Shown: positions 1 through 9,976, numbered from the stretch's first letter. The stretch is 64,000 bases of DNA from Martelella mediterranea DSM 17316 (GCF_002043005.1 NZ_CP020330.1:124001-188000), one strand, 5' to 3'. Translations and numbers: made by a program. The notes: generated by a model from the letters alone, not told the origin.

Positions 1-1
1 C

Positions 2-619
2 GCGACCGACGGCATCATTCGCCTGATTGTCCCGCGCCACAAGGACAAGCTCGGCCATGGCGAATGGGACAACACCATCGACATGTGGAACCACTGGCCA
101 CGCGTGCAGCGCATCCTCTATTCGCCCTGCAATGACAGGGAACTCTATCTCGGCCTGATGGCGCCCTCCGCCGATCCGCGCGGCTCCAAGGTGCCGCTCG
201 ACCTTGAGGTCTGGATGGAGATGTTCCCCTTCCTCGAACCCTGCCTGGTCGATGCCGCCAAGATCGAGGACGCGCGCTACGACACCTATCAGACCACCAA
301 GCTCAACACCTGGTCGCGCGGCAAGGTCGCCCTTGTCGGCGATGCCGGCCACGCCATGTGCCCGGCGCTGGCGCAGGGTGCCGGCTGCGGCATGGTGAAC
401 GCCTTCACGCTCGCGCAGGACGTAGAGAAGGGCGCATCGCTCGAAGAAGCACTCGCCGACTGGGAAAAATCGGTGCGCCCGATCACCGACCTGACCCAGA
501 AGCTGTCCGCCGATCACGCCGCCAACCGCACCATGTCCTATGGCAACGGCTTCACCCCGGAAGCGCTGACCGCCGCCCGCTTCGACCCGATCAACCGCGT
601 CTATTCGTGGCCGCAGTAA
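2..619 (+). CDS. FAD-dependent aromatic hydroxylase, C-terminal part (5' end outside window)
   Basis: The open frame runs in from the left edge, so only about 205 C-terminal residues are present. The motif GDAGHAMCPALAQGAGCGM is the second FAD/ribityl-binding signature of the PHBH/UbiH group of flavoprotein monooxygenases. The Rossmann GxGxxG and DG motifs must lie upstream of the window. The family uses NAD(P)H and O2 to hydroxylate aromatic or heteroaromatic acids. It is followed 33 bases later by a DUF1185 gene and probably belongs to the operon that continues to 10984. The substrate cannot be inferred from this part. Confidence 0.85.
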   Translation, partial: ATDGIIRLIVPRHKDKLGHGEWDNTIDMWNHWPRVQRILYSPCNDRELYLGLMAPSADPRGSKVPLDLEVWMEMFPFLEPCLVDAAKIEDARYDTYQTTKLNTWSRGKVALVGDAGHAMCPALAQGAGCGMVNAFTLAQDVEKGASLEEALADWEKSVRPITDLTQKLSADHAANRTMSYGNGFTPEALTAARFDPINRVYSWPQ

Positions 620-652
620 GCACTATCCCTTCCATCTCTACAGGAGACATTC

Positions 653-1243
653 ATGAATTACTCTAGCCAGGTCGAAAAGGACTATGAGGTCCGCGGCTGG
701 TACGGTGCGACCCAGGAAGTGCTGCATGATGGCGGCAGCGCCACGGCCCCTCTGATCAAGGCGGCGGCGGGCGTCATCATCAAAAACCCCTTCGCCGGCA
801 AGTTCGTGGCAGACCTTTCGGCGCTGACCGCTCCCTCGGCCGCCATCGGCTATGCGCTGGGCGAACGCGCGGTTGCCCTCATCGGCGGCCGCCCGGTCGA
901 GAGCTACGGCAAGGGCGGCATCGCCGGGGTCGCCGGCGAGCAGGAGCATGTCGTTGCCTGTGTCACCACAACCTTCGGCGATCCGCTGCGCGAAGCCATC
1001 GGCGGCGGGGCCGCATGGATCTCTTCCGCCAGCAAGGTCGCCTCGGCCGGCACCGCCATCGATATACCGCTCGCCCACAAGGACGAGCTCTATATCCGCT
1101 CCCATTACGACGCCTTCACCTTCGTCGTGCCGGACGGCCCGCGTCCTGACGAAATCCTGATATGTGTTGCGGTGGCCACCGGCGGTCGCGTGCATCAGCG
1201 CGTGGGCGGAATGAGCGTTGCCGACCTCAAGGCAACGGCCTGA
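653..1243 (+). CDS. Amino acid synthesis family protein (DUF1185)
   Basis: The 196-residue product resembles the DUF1185 'amino acid synthesis' family: a compact soluble protein with conserved Gly-rich stretches (YGKGGIAGVAGEQEH near residue 85, GGGAAWISS near 120). There is no signal peptide or membrane segment. The start is an ATG with AGGAGA about 7 bases upstream. Members are often found in catabolic operons for aromatic or heterocyclic acids, next to FAD hydroxylases as here, but no reaction is firmly established. A ring-opening or hydrolase-like accessory role is only an inference from context. Confidence 0.75.
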   Translation: MNYSSQVEKDYEVRGWYGATQEVLHDGGSATAPLIKAAAGVIIKNPFAGKFVADLSALTAPSAAIGYALGERAVALIGGRPVESYGKGGIAGVAGEQEHVVACVTTTFGDPLREAIGGGAAWISSASKVASAGTAIDIPLAHKDELYIRSHYDAFTFVVPDGPRPDEILICVAVATGGRVHQRVGGMSVADLKATA

Positions 1244-1268
1244 AACAAACGAACACCAAGGAGACGAC

Positions 1269-1724
1269 ATGCCTCTGAACATCAAAGACCTGAAAATCAC
1301 CTCCTCTGATTTCGCCCCGCTTTCGCGCCTCGCCGACAAGCATGCCGGCGACAAGGGCAATGTCCTGCCGAAGCTGACGGTCAGCGGCGTGCCGGAAGGC
1401 ACCAAGGAACTGGCCGTGATCTGCCATGATCCGGACGCACCGCTCGCGCATGGCTTCACCCACTGGACGGTCTACGCCATCGACCCCAAGGCCACCGATC
1501 TTTCGGATGCTCAGGAGAAGTACCGCGTTGGTCCCAACGGCGCCGGAGACATGCAGTATTATGGACCGCAGCCGCCCGCCGGCCATGGCGACCATCACTA
1601 TTACTTCTGGGTCTACGCGCTGGACACGAATGTCGAGGGCACGCCCACGCGCGAAGAGTTTCTCGACACCTACGCGGACAATATCATTGAGCAGAACCGG
1701 ATCGTCGGTCTCTACTCCAACTAA
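1269..1724 (+). CDS. YbhB/YbcL family Raf kinase inhibitor-like (PEBP) protein
   Basis: The product has 151 residues and carries the PEBP signatures: ICHDPDAP near residue 50, then FTHWTVYAID, and a YYGPQPPAGHGDHHYYFWVYALD block with the ligand-pocket His and Tyr residues. The start is the ATG after AAGGAGACGAC; an in-frame start 51 bases upstream has no ribosome site. Bacterial PEBP proteins bind small anionic ligands, and their enzymatic role is unclear. It sits between DUF1185 and class II aldolase genes in one transcription direction, so it may bind or convert a pathway intermediate; that is inference. Confidence 0.85.
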   Translation: MPLNIKDLKITSSDFAPLSRLADKHAGDKGNVLPKLTVSGVPEGTKELAVICHDPDAPLAHGFTHWTVYAIDPKATDLSDAQEKYRVGPNGAGDMQYYGPQPPAGHGDHHYYFWVYALDTNVEGTPTREEFLDTYADNIIEQNRIVGLYSN

Positions 1725-1794
1725 CCGATGTTTCTCCCGGCGTGATTCCTTGCGGGGTCGCGCCGGGACCGCTCATCCAGAGGAGACCTGAACA

Positions 1795-2529
1795 ATGTCT
1801 GATACTGCAACAGCGCGCGAGACCGCGATCCAGGAGCTGGTGATGGCCACCCGCATTCTGGTGAACGAGGGCATCATGGATGTCTTCGGCCATATCAGCG
1901 CCCGCGACCCGGAAAACCCGGACCAGTTCCTGCTGCCGCAGAAGCTCGCGCCCAACACGATCACGCCCTCCGATATCCAGACCCTGACGCTCGATGGCGA
2001 GACGACGGACAACCGTCCCTCCTATCTGGAGCGCTATATCCACAGCGAGATCTACAAGGCCCGGCCGGACGTCATGTGCGTTCTTCACACGCATTCGCCC
2101 GCCGTCCTGCCCTTCTGCTTTATCGACACGCCGCTGCGCCCGGTCACCCATATGGGCGCCTTCCTCGGCGAATCCGTGCCGGTCTATGAAATCCGCGACA
2201 AGCAGGGCGAAAACACCGACCTGTTCGGCGGCAGCCCCGAAGTCTGCGCCGAAATCGCCGAAAGCCTCGGCCAGTCGGCTGCCGTGATCATGGCCCGCCA
2301 CGGCGTCGTGAACGTCGGCAACTCGATACGGCAAACGACCTTCCGCGCCTTCTATATGGAACAGGAAGCCAAGGCCTATACGCTCGGCCTGCAGATCGGA
2401 AAGATCAAGTTCATGACGGACGGCGAGCTCGAGGCCGCCGGCAATCTCGTCGGCGCGCAGATCAATCGCGGCTGGGACCACTGGTCCGCTGCCGTCCGCC
2501 ACAAGGGCCTTGCCGAAGACCTCGACTGA
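1795..2529 (+). CDS. Class II aldolase/adducin family protein
   Basis: The 244-residue product has the class II aldolase fold. GHISARDP near residue 30 is the phosphate/substrate loop. HTHSP near residue 99 and the later RHGVVNVG supply the three zinc-binding histidines of fuculose-phosphate aldolase-type enzymes. No signal peptide is seen. Relatives cleave or decarboxylate hydroxy-oxo acids. In this operon, before a GMC oxidoreductase and two TRAP importers, it could be a retro-aldol or decarboxylation step on an imported organic acid. The exact substrate is unknown. Confidence 0.88.
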   Translation: MSDTATARETAIQELVMATRILVNEGIMDVFGHISARDPENPDQFLLPQKLAPNTITPSDIQTLTLDGETTDNRPSYLERYIHSEIYKARPDVMCVLHTHSPAVLPFCFIDTPLRPVTHMGAFLGESVPVYEIRDKQGENTDLFGGSPEVCAEIAESLGQSAAVIMARHGVVNVGNSIRQTTFRAFYMEQEAKAYTLGLQIGKIKFMTDGELEAAGNLVGAQINRGWDHWSAAVRHKGLAEDLD

Positions 2530-2537
2530 GAAACACC

Positions 2538-2576
2538 GGCGAAAGGCGCGGGCCTGCAGCCCCCGCGCCTTTCGCC
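2538..2576 (+). terminator. Strong intercistronic hairpin after the class II aldolase gene
   Basis: A perfect 15-bp stem starts 9 bases after the stop codon: left arm 2538-2552 (GGCGAAAGGCGCGGG), 9-base loop, right arm 2562-2576. No T-run follows, so it is not a classic intrinsic terminator. It could block 3' exonucleases or lower expression of the downstream GMC oxidoreductase. Confidence 0.6.
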
Positions 2577-2632
2577 ACCCAACATTCTTAAGACGGATCG
2601 GGCCAGTCGCGCCGATCGCAAGGAAGAACGCC

Positions 2633-4246
2633 ATGTCGCACGCTGAAACCTATGACTACGTCATCGTCGGAGCCGGCTCCGCGGGCTGCGTGCTGGCCAA
2701 TCGACTGACCGAAGACCCCTCCGTTACCGTCCTGCTGCTGGAAGCCGGCGGCTGGGATCGCGATCCGATGATCCACATCCCGCTCGGCTGGGGCAAGATC
2801 CTCACCGAGCGACGCCATGACTGGATGTATTTCTGCGAGCCGGAGGACAATGTTGGCGGCCGGGCGGTGGAATGCGCCCGCGGCAAGGTGATCGGCGGCT
2901 CCTCCTCCACCAATGCCATGGCCTATGTCCGCGGCAATCGCGGCGATTACGATCGCTGGGCGGCTTCGGGACTTTCTGAATGGTCGTACGAAAAGACCCT
3001 GCCCTATTTCAAGAAGACGGAAAGCTGGGAAGGCGGGGAAACGGCCTTCCGCGGCGGTTCCGGCCCGCTCTCGACCCAGCGCTGCCGCTACCAGGATCCG
3101 CTGACGGATGCCGTGGCCGAAGCCAGCCGACAGGCCGGCTACGCACAGACCGAGGATTACAATGGCGAAACCCAGGAAGGTTTCAGCCGTCTGCAGATGA
3201 CCATCGACAAGGGTCGCCGCGCCTCCACCGCCAACGCCTATCTGCGGCCCGCCATGAAACGGAAGAACCTCACCGTTCTGACCCAGGCCATGGCGAAACA
3301 CATCACCTTCGAGGGCAGCCGCGCCACCGGCCTTGTCTTCGACCACAAGGGCAGCGAGCGCCGCGTGGCAGCGACGCGCGAGGTGCTGCTTTCGGGTGGC
3401 GTCATCAACACCCCGCAACTGATGATGCTCTCGGGCCTCGGGGCGGACGACGAGCTGCAGGCGCAGGGGATCGAGACCCGGGTCAATCTTCCCGCCGTTG
3501 GCAAGAACCTGCAGGATCACGTTTCGGTGCTGATCATGCATCACCGCAAGACGCCCGGCCCGTTCCTGCACAAGATGCGCGCCGACCGGATCGCGATTGA
3601 CTTCGCCAGAACCTACCTGACGGGCAAGGGATTTTCCGGCGACGTACCCGGCGGGGTCGTGGCCTTTCTCAAGAGCGATGAAAGCCGGCCGCTGCCCGAC
3701 ATCCAGCTTCTCTTCACCGCGGCCCCGCTCGCGGCTTGGCCATGGTTCAAGCCGTTCAAGCAACCCTTTCGCGACGGTTTCGCCACCCGCATCGTCGCGG
3801 TGCAGCCCGAAAGCCGGGGCTCGGTCAAGCTCGCATCCGCAGATCCCCTCGCCGCGCCGCTCATCCACCAGAACTTCCTGGCCGCCGAGAACGACTGGAA
3901 ATCGCTGCGCGCGGGCTTCCGCGTGGGGCGCACGCTCGCCGCCCAGCCGGCGATGGCCGACTATATCGAAACCGAGTTTTTCCCCGGCGCCAAATGCCAG
4001 AGCGACGAGGAGATCGACGAGCATATCCGCAAGACCTCGATCACCGTGCACCACCCCGCCGGCACCTGCCGCATGGGCGCGGACGAGGCCTCCGTCGTCG
4101 ACCCCGAACTCAAGGTTCGCGGCGTCACCGGACTGCGCGTCGTCGACGCATCGGTGATGCCGGACCTTCCCTGCGGCAACATCAACGCCGCCGTCATCAT
4201 GATCGCCGAGAAAGCGGCAGACCTCATCAAGGCCAGCCAGACATGA
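2633..4246 (+). CDS. GMC family FAD oxidoreductase (choline/alcohol dehydrogenase-like)
   Basis: The 537-residue product is a full-length GMC oxidoreductase. [13 protein letters not shown] near residue 14 binds the ADP of [21 protein letters not shown] is GMC signature 1 and [17 protein letters not shown] is signature 2. [10 protein letters not shown] carries the catalytic His, and [19 protein letters not shown] carries the partner Asn. The start is the ATG after AAGGAAGAACGCC, since the longer in-frame extension would cross the upstream hairpin. It oxidises a primary or secondary alcohol with O2 or a quinone as acceptor. It lies 75 bases before a TAXI binding-protein gene. Confidence 0.92.
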   Translation: MSHAETYDYVIVGAGSAGCVLANRLTEDPSVTVLLLEAGGWDRDPMIHIPLGWGKILTERRHDWMYFCEPEDNVGGRAVECARGKVIGGSSSTNAMAYVRGNRGDYDRWAASGLSEWSYEKTLPYFKKTESWEGGETAFRGGSGPLSTQRCRYQDPLTDAVAEASRQAGYAQTEDYNGETQEGFSRLQMTIDKGRRASTANAYLRPAMKRKNLTVLTQAMAKHITFEGSRATGLVFDHKGSERRVAATREVLLSGGVINTPQLMMLSGLGADDELQAQGIETRVNLPAVGKNLQDHVSVLIMHHRKTPGPFLHKMRADRIAIDFARTYLTGKGFSGDVPGGVVAFLKSDESRPLPDIQLLFTAAPLAAWPWFKPFKQPFRDGFATRIVAVQPESRGSVKLASADPLAAPLIHQNFLAAENDWKSLRAGFRVGRTLAAQPAMADYIETEFFPGAKCQSDEEIDEHIRKTSITVHHPAGTCRMGADEASVVDPELKVRGVTGLRVVDASVMPDLPCGNINAAVIMIAEKAADLIKASQT

Positions 4247-4320
4247 TCCACTAGAACCATCGACCAAGGGACAAGAAGCGAAAACGCCGGTCCGGTCGCA
4301 AAACACAGAGGTGAACAAAA

Positions 4321-5265
4321 ATGAAATTCAGAACTTTCGCAGCCGGCGTGCTGCTTGCGGCATGCTCTTTCGGCTCCGCCGCCCTCGCCCAGGACCTGCG
4401 CTTCGGCTCCGGCCAACAGGGTTCCCAGAACTATGGCGTGAACGCCGCGCTCGCCCAGGCGATCGGTACGAATACCGATATGGACGTGACCGTCCAGTCC
4501 TTTGGCGGCGCGACCGCTTTCGTTCCCCTCATCAATGCCGGGGAGCTCGATATCGCGGCGCTTGTCACGCCTGACGCAGGCGATGCCATTCGCGGAAATG
4601 GCCCCTTCAAGGGTATGGCGCAGGATAATATCGCGCTGGTCGCCGCACTGCTTCCAAGCCCGGTCGGACTGATGGTCCGCGCCGATTCCGGGATCGAAAC
4701 CATTGCCGATCTCAAGGGCAAGCGCATGGCCTGGGGCGTTCCCGCGCAGGCGAGCCTTCTGCCCTATTTCGAAGGCGCGCTCGCCAATGGCGGCCTGACG
4801 CCCGACGATGTCACCACCGTTCCGGTATCGAGCGTGCGCACGGGCGTCGAGGCTCTGGTCAACGGCGATGTCGACGCCACGCTGTTCGCGCTCCGCGCGG
4901 GCGCGGTGGTCGAGGCGGATTCGGCGCTCGGCGGCATAGCCTGGCTGCCCTTCGACGACAGTCCCGAAGCGGTCGAACGCATGAATGCCGTCGCACCGGA
5001 AGCCTACATCTACGATGTCGCGGCCGATGCCGGCGTCGTCGGCGCGCCGGACGCGTTCAAGACGATGGCCTATGACTATGTCCTCGTCGCCCGCAAGGAC
5101 CTCGATCCGGCTGTGGTCTCCGAGATCGCGGAGATGATCAACACTGATCCCGCCGCACTCGCCGCCTCCAATCCGATCCTTGGCGCCATGTCGCAGGAGA
5201 GCGTGTCGCGGGTCTATACGAAATTGCCCTATCACGAGGGCGCCCAGCTATCGGACACGGAATGA
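4321..5265 (+). CDS. TAXI-family TRAP transporter solute-binding protein
   Basis: The 314-residue product starts with a Sec signal peptide ending near residue 23 (AALAQDLRFG). It has the TAXI hallmark pattern: an early GSGQQGSQNYGVNAAL helix and VQSFGGATAFVPLINAGELDIA. A later KGKRMAWGVPAQA segment contacts the ligand. TAXI proteins deliver glutamate-like or other organic acids to fused TRAP permeases. The next gene, 27 bases away, is exactly such a permease. AGAGGTGAACAAAA supplies the ribosome site. Confidence 0.9.
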   Translation: MKFRTFAAGVLLAACSFGSAALAQDLRFGSGQQGSQNYGVNAALAQAIGTNTDMDVTVQSFGGATAFVPLINAGELDIAALVTPDAGDAIRGNGPFKGMAQDNIALVAALLPSPVGLMVRADSGIETIADLKGKRMAWGVPAQASLLPYFEGALANGGLTPDDVTTVPVSSVRTGVEALVNGDVDATLFALRAGAVVEADSALGGIAWLPFDDSPEAVERMNAVAPEAYIYDVAADAGVVGAPDAFKTMAYDYVLVARKDLDPAVVSEIAEMINTDPAALAASNPILGAMSQESVSRVYTKLPYHEGAQLSDTE

Positions 5266-5292
5266 TCGGGCTCCAGTCGCAGGGCTGACATC

Positions 5293-7224
5293 ATGACCAC
5301 CCGACACGATACATCCTCAGAGCCTGTCTCCAGCGCCCCGACGACAAATGTCGGGGCGAAGGCGGCCGGCTTCCTGCTGGTCGCGATCTCGCTGGCGTGG
5401 ATCCTCAACCTTCCCATGCTGGTCAAGGTCCCGCTCTATAACGAGCAGCCTCTGGCCTGCGCCGTGGGGCTGTCGCTCGCCGTGACAGCCTTCCTGCTGA
5501 GCGACCGGGCGCGCGGCGCGCTCCGCCTTGCGGCCTATCTGGCCGGCTGCGTGCTGCTGGCAATCATGCTCACCATCGCCTGGCGCTACCCGCAACTGAC
5601 GATCCTCGCGGTGATGCGACCGTTGTGGCTGACGCTGAGCGCCTATGCCGTCATTGCCGGGCTTGGTTTCCTCGTCTGGCGCTATGTCGGCCTGCCCGTC
5701 GTCCTGATTGTTGCCCTGTTTTCCCTGCTCGCCCTGTTCGGCGGCCCGTTCGGCATTCCCGAAACGCCGGTCGGTCGCTGGGCGATCTACATGCTCACCG
5801 ATCCCAACGCGCTTCTGGGAACGCCGGTGCGCGTCGCCGTCGAAATCGTCATTCCCTTCGTTCTCTTCGGCGAGCTTCTGCGCCATTCCGGCGGCAGCGA
5901 CTTCCTGACCCGCATCAGCTTCGCGATCTTCGGCCGCTATCGTGGCGGCAGCGCCAAGGCCGCCGTCGGCACCTCGGCCCTTTTCGGCACGATCACCGGC
6001 AATGCCGTGTCCAATGTCGTCTCCACCGGCATCATGACGATCCCGCTGATGAAACGCGCCGGTCTCAGCGCCTCGACCGCCTCCGCCGTCGAGGCTGCGG
6101 CCTCCACCGGCGGTCAGCTCCTGCCGCCGGTCATGGGGGCTGCGGCCTTCGTCATGGCCGACTATATCCAGGTGCCCTACCACGATGTCATCATCGCCGC
6201 CGCCCTGCCCGCAGCGCTTTATTTCGGCGCGATCTTCCTCCAGGTCGATCGACTGGCCGCCCGTAAGGATGTGCGCGAGATCGACAAGGGCGAACGCATG
6301 ACGTTCCGGCACGCCTTCCGCGAAGGTGGGCATTTCGCGCTGCCCTTCCTCGTCATGTTCCTCGTTCTCTTCAATCTTCAGACACGCCCACAGATGGCAG
6401 CCATTGCCGCCATCATCGTGCTGGTTCTGGTGAGCGTTGTCCGCCCTTATCGCGGCGTGCGCCTCACTCCTCGCATACTGCTGCGCGTGGTGGTCGATAC
6501 CGGGATGTCGGTCGCCCCGCTCCTGCTCATCACCGCGGCTGCCGGTCTGATCATCGGCCTGATCAGCCTCACCGGCCTCGGCTTTTCCATCGCCGGCCAG
6601 GCGATTGCGCTGAGCGGCGGGCACAAGATCGTGCTTCTCATCCTCGTCGCGCTGATCGCCATCCTGTTCGGCATGGGCATGCCCACGGTCGCCGTCTATG
6701 TCGTGCTCGCTACAATCCTGGCGCCGGCCCTTCAGGATACCGGCCTCGAACCGATGCAGGCCCATCTTTTCATCCTCTATTTCGGCATGATGTCGATGCT
6801 GACGCCGCCGGTGGCGCTGGCCTCGATCACCGCCGCCAGGATCGGCGGGGCCAATATGTGGCGCACCAGTTTCGAAGCGCTGAAGCTTGCCTGGGTCGCC
6901 TATCTCGTGCCGTTCCTGTTCGCCTTCTCCCCGGAACTTCTCCTCGGCGGCACATGGCATGGCGCAACGCTTGCGGCGATTACCGCTTTCGGCGGCATCG
7001 CCGCCGTGTCGATGGGCGCTGCCGGCTATGCCCGCAGCGAACTTTCGCCGCCGATGCGGGCCGTCTACATCATCGCCGGCCTGTGCCTGATGCTGCCACC
7101 GGCGCTCGGCCACGCCGTCGCCATTGTCAACATCATCGCAGCCGTTCTGCTGATCGCCCTGCTTGCGACGTCTCCCGCGCGCGGGACCGCTTCCAGACAA
7201 CAGGACCGGTCGATCCGGCCCTGA
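5293..7224 (+). CDS. TRAP transporter fused permease subunit (DctQM-type, TAXI partner)
   Basis: The 643-residue, very hydrophobic protein has many membrane helices. A short N-terminal region corresponds to the small DctQ subunit. It is followed by a DctM domain with FGTITGNAVSNVVSTGIMTIPLMKR (near residue 235) and LFGMGMPTVAVYVVLATILAPAL (near 455). Such one-chain permeases pair with TAXI binding proteins and use a sodium or proton gradient. The C-terminal extension with extra helices is usual for this fused class. The ligand is unknown but probably the same acid family handled by the operon. Confidence 0.92.
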   Translation: MTTRHDTSSEPVSSAPTTNVGAKAAGFLLVAISLAWILNLPMLVKVPLYNEQPLACAVGLSLAVTAFLLSDRARGALRLAAYLAGCVLLAIMLTIAWRYPQLTILAVMRPLWLTLSAYAVIAGLGFLVWRYVGLPVVLIVALFSLLALFGGPFGIPETPVGRWAIYMLTDPNALLGTPVRVAVEIVIPFVLFGELLRHSGGSDFLTRISFAIFGRYRGGSAKAAVGTSALFGTITGNAVSNVVSTGIMTIPLMKRAGLSASTASAVEAAASTGGQLLPPVMGAAAFVMADYIQVPYHDVIIAAALPAALYFGAIFLQVDRLAARKDVREIDKGERMTFRHAFREGGHFALPFLVMFLVLFNLQTRPQMAAIAAIIVLVLVSVVRPYRGVRLTPRILLRVVVDTGMSVAPLLLITAAAGLIIGLISLTGLGFSIAGQAIALSGGHKIVLLILVALIAILFGMGMPTVAVYVVLATILAPALQDTGLEPMQAHLFILYFGMMSMLTPPVALASITAARIGGANMWRTSFEALKLAWVAYLVPFLFAFSPELLLGGTWHGATLAAITAFGGIAAVSMGAAGYARSELSPPMRAVYIIAGLCLMLPPALGHAVAIVNIIAAVLLIALLATSPARGTASRQQDRSIRP

Positions 7225-7249
7225 CCACTCAACCAGGAAAGAGAAAACC

Positions 7250-8170
7250 ATGAAGAAAATTGCAATCATCGGGTTGGGAACCATGGGGCCGGGCATGGCG
7301 GCGCGGCTGGCGCGCGGCGGCCTTGACGTCACCGCATACGACATCGCACCGGCGGCACTGGAGCGCGCCTCGGCCATGATCGCGACGGCCAATGCCGTGC
7401 TCGATACGCTGGGCATTGCAGCCAAGGGCGACAATCCGGTCAAGCTGACGAGCGACCTCGCCGAGGCGGTCGCCGGAGCCGATCTGGTGATCGAGAACGT
7501 TCCGGAAAAGGCTGACATCAAGGCCGGCGTCTATCGCCAGATTGATGCCCTGATCGGCCCTGACGTGATCGTCGCTTCCGACACGTCGGGCATTCCGATC
7601 ACCAGCCTTCAGGAGCACATCTCCAATCCCGCCCGCATGGTCGGCATGCACTGGTCGAACCCGCCGCACATCATTCCGATGATCGAGGTGATCGCCGGCG
7701 CCCAGACCGCGCCGGAGACAAGCGAAGCGATCAAGACGCTGATCCGCTCGCTGGGCCTCCTGCCCGTCACCGTCAAGAAGGATGTGCCGGGCTTCGTCGA
7801 AAACCGCGTGCTCTACGCGCTTCTGCGCGAAGTGATCGATCTGGTCGAGCAGGGCGTGGTCGACCCGGAGGATATCGACACCTGCGTATCCTGGGGGATC
7901 GGCTACAAGCTCGCCGTGATCGGCCCGATGGCGCTTCTGGATATGGCCGGGCTCGACATCTACAACTCCGTGTCGAGCTTCCTCAATGCCGACCTCGCCG
8001 ACCGCAAGGACGTGCCGGAACTGGTCAAGGAGAAGATCGAGGCCGGCACGCTGGGCCTGAAATCCGGCAGCGGCATCTATGATTATACCCCCGAACAGAT
8101 CGCCGAACTGCAGAAGAGCCGGGCCCAGAAATTGGTCGCGATCCGCCGCATCCTGGAGGAGCGCTCATGA
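7250..8170 (+). CDS. 3-hydroxyacyl-CoA dehydrogenase-like NAD-dependent oxidoreductase
   Basis: The 306-residue product has an N-terminal Rossmann fold (GLGTMGPGMAARLARGG near residue 8). HWSNPPHIIPMIEVI holds the catalytic His and Glu-type segment, and VPGFVENRVLYALLRE begins the helical C-terminal domain. The size matches short single-function enzymes such as 3-hydroxybutyryl-CoA or L-gulonate/carnitine dehydrogenases. The start is the ATG after AGGAAAGAGAAAACC. Its stop overlaps the next start as ATGA, coupling it to the DctQ gene. It probably oxidises a beta-hydroxy acid or its CoA ester from the imported substrate. Confidence 0.88.
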   Translation: MKKIAIIGLGTMGPGMAARLARGGLDVTAYDIAPAALERASAMIATANAVLDTLGIAAKGDNPVKLTSDLAEAVAGADLVIENVPEKADIKAGVYRQIDALIGPDVIVASDTSGIPITSLQEHISNPARMVGMHWSNPPHIIPMIEVIAGAQTAPETSEAIKTLIRSLGLLPVTVKKDVPGFVENRVLYALLREVIDLVEQGVVDPEDIDTCVSWGIGYKLAVIGPMALLDMAGLDIYNSVSSFLNADLADRKDVPELVKEKIEAGTLGLKSGSGIYDYTPEQIAELQKSRAQKLVAIRRILEERS

Positions 8171-8700
8171 GCGAGGAAGGCAACGCCGCCGAAAAACCGA
8201 AAGGCGCGGGCAACATCGTCACCCGCGCGCTCCACACCGGCCTCGGCATTGTGCTGCTCGTCGTGGTCGCCATCAATGTGCTCAACGCCGGCAGCCGGTA
8301 CCTTTTCGGCATTTCCCCCGTCGGCGCCGACGAGCTGATGATCTATCTGATCATCTGGATCACGATGATCGCGGCGGTCCTGTCATTCTTCGCCCGCAGT
8401 CATATCAGCGTGGATCTGGTGCCGCTCTATACCCCCAGGCGCGCCCGCTATTTCTGGTATATCCTTCACGATCTCATCGCCATCTTCGCCTGCGCCTTCG
8501 CAACCCATGCGTCCTGGCTTTTCATCGTCAAGATCAACCGGATCGGCGTGAGCAGCATGGGGCTTGGCATCCCGATGACGATACCGCATGCAGCCCTGCT
8601 CTTCGGTTTCGCGGGGCTGACCGTGGCGGGCGCCGTCAAGCTCGTCTTCGACATCATGGCTTTGCTGCGAAAGACCAAGGCTTCGGAGATCCGCCCATGA
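8167..8700 (+). CDS. TRAP transporter small permease (DctQ-type)
   Basis: The 177-residue protein has four predicted membrane helices. A typical DctQ stretch near residue 53 reads VGADELMIYLIIWITMIAA, and ARSHISVDLV follows. It starts in an ATGA overlap with the dehydrogenase and ends in an ATGA overlap with the DctM gene, so the three are translationally coupled. It is the small integral subunit that joins the large permease to form a DctQM importer. Confidence 0.92.
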   Translation: MSEEGNAAEKPKGAGNIVTRALHTGLGIVLLVVVAINVLNAGSRYLFGISPVGADELMIYLIIWITMIAAVLSFFARSHISVDLVPLYTPRRARYFWYILHDLIAIFACAFATHASWLFIVKINRIGVSSMGLGIPMTIPHAALLFGFAGLTVAGAVKLVFDIMALLRKTKASEIRP

Positions 8701-9962
8701 TCTTCGCCTATATCGTCCTGCCCATTCTGCTGGTCGCCATCGGCACGCCGATCTTCCTCGTCTTCCTGACGGTGGTCGCCGTCGCCATGCTGTTCTTCCT
8801 GAAGATACCGCCCGTGGCGCTGCAGCAGGTGATGTTCGGCGGGCTGGACAATTTCGCCCTCCTGGCAATCCCGTTCTTCGTCTTCGCCGGCCAGCTCATG
8901 AGCTCCAGCGGCATCGCCAACAGGTTGATTGCCTGGGCGATGGCGATGGTGGGACGGGTTCCGGGCAGTCTCGGGGTCTCCACCGTCGCGGCCTCCACGG
9001 CGCTCGGCGCGATCTCCGGGTCCTCGGTCGCCGCCGTCGCCGCGCTCGGCCAGACGCTCTATCCGAAGCTGATTGCGGCGGGCTACGGCCAACGCCGCGC
9101 GGGCGGCCTGCTGGCCTCGTCCGGGGCAATCGACATCGTGATCCCGCCCAGCATTGCCATGATCCTCTACGGCATGGCCGCCGAGCAATCGATTCCCCGG
9201 CTGTTCATCGCCGGGATCCTGCCGGCGATCCTCATGGCGGTGCTTCTTTCGCTGTTCGTGGTCGTGGATTCGATGCGCCGCGGCATTCCTTCAGATCACG
9301 CCTTCTCCTTCAAGGCCGCCGCCAAGGCCACCAAGGACGCCTTCTGGGCGATCCTGATGCCGGTTTTCGTGCTCGGGGGCATCTATCTCGGCGTATTTTC
9401 CCCTTCCGAGGCGGGCGGCTTTGCCTGTTTCTATGCAATCGTGATCGGGCTCTTCGTCTACCGCAGCATGACGCTGCGCGACATCGTCCATGCCGCAGGC
9501 AGCGCGGCCATGCTCTCGGGCCAGATCCTGATCCTTGTCGCCGCGGCAAGCGTCATCACCTGGATCGTGACGACACAGGGCGTCCCGCAGGCCATCATCG
9601 CCTGGATCAACGCGATGGAGCTTTCCGCCTTCGCCTTCCTCTTGGCGATCAACCTGCTGCTCCTGGCCATCGGCGCCTTCCTCGATCCGACGTCGGCGAT
9701 CCTCGTCTTCGCGCCGCTTCTGGCGCCGATCGCGATGTCGCTCGGCATCGACCCGATCCATTTCGGCATCATCATGACCGTCAATCTTGCGATCGGCATG
9801 TTCACGCCGCCCTTCGGGTTGAACATCTTCGTGGCGCAGCAGGTGACCGGCCTGCCCGCGCACACGCTCTACCGGGGCGTCGCCCCCTTCGTGGTGGTGC
9901 TCATCATCGCGCTCATCGTGATCACCTATGTTCCCGCTCTATCCCTGACCCTCGCCCACTGA
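8697..9962 (+). CDS. TRAP transporter large permease (DctM-type)
   Basis: The 421-residue protein has about 12 hydrophobic helices. Family signatures visible are LAIPFFVFAGQLMSSSGIA, STALGAISGSSVAAVAALG, ASSGAIDIVIPPSIAMI and LDPTSAILVFAPLLAPI, which form the transport core. The ATG overlaps the DctQ stop (ATGA). A long upstream in-frame extension was rejected because it lies inside DctQ. With the DctP protein 14 bases downstream it forms a complete second TRAP system in this operon. Confidence 0.94.
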   Translation: MIFAYIVLPILLVAIGTPIFLVFLTVVAVAMLFFLKIPPVALQQVMFGGLDNFALLAIPFFVFAGQLMSSSGIANRLIAWAMAMVGRVPGSLGVSTVAASTALGAISGSSVAAVAALGQTLYPKLIAAGYGQRRAGGLLASSGAIDIVIPPSIAMILYGMAAEQSIPRLFIAGILPAILMAVLLSLFVVVDSMRRGIPSDHAFSFKAAAKATKDAFWAILMPVFVLGGIYLGVFSPSEAGGFACFYAIVIGLFVYRSMTLRDIVHAAGSAAMLSGQILILVAAASVITWIVTTQGVPQAIIAWINAMELSAFAFLLAINLLLLAIGAFLDPTSAILVFAPLLAPIAMSLGIDPIHFGIIMTVNLAIGMFTPPFGLNIFVAQQVTGLPAHTLYRGVAPFVVVLIIALIVITYVPALSLTLAH

Positions 9963-9976
9963 AAAGGACGCTTTCC

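Noticed and set aside
638..1459. Long minus-strand open frame opposite DUF1185 and the PEBP gene
   Set aside because: Antisense frame in GC-rich DNA. Its composition is Arg/Gly/Ala-rich without domains, and both plus-strand genes are well supported.
5317..7521. 734-codon minus-strand frame opposite the fused TRAP permease
   Set aside because: It is the mirror of a membrane protein, giving a Gln/Asp/Arg-rich low-complexity translation with no motif and no ribosome site.
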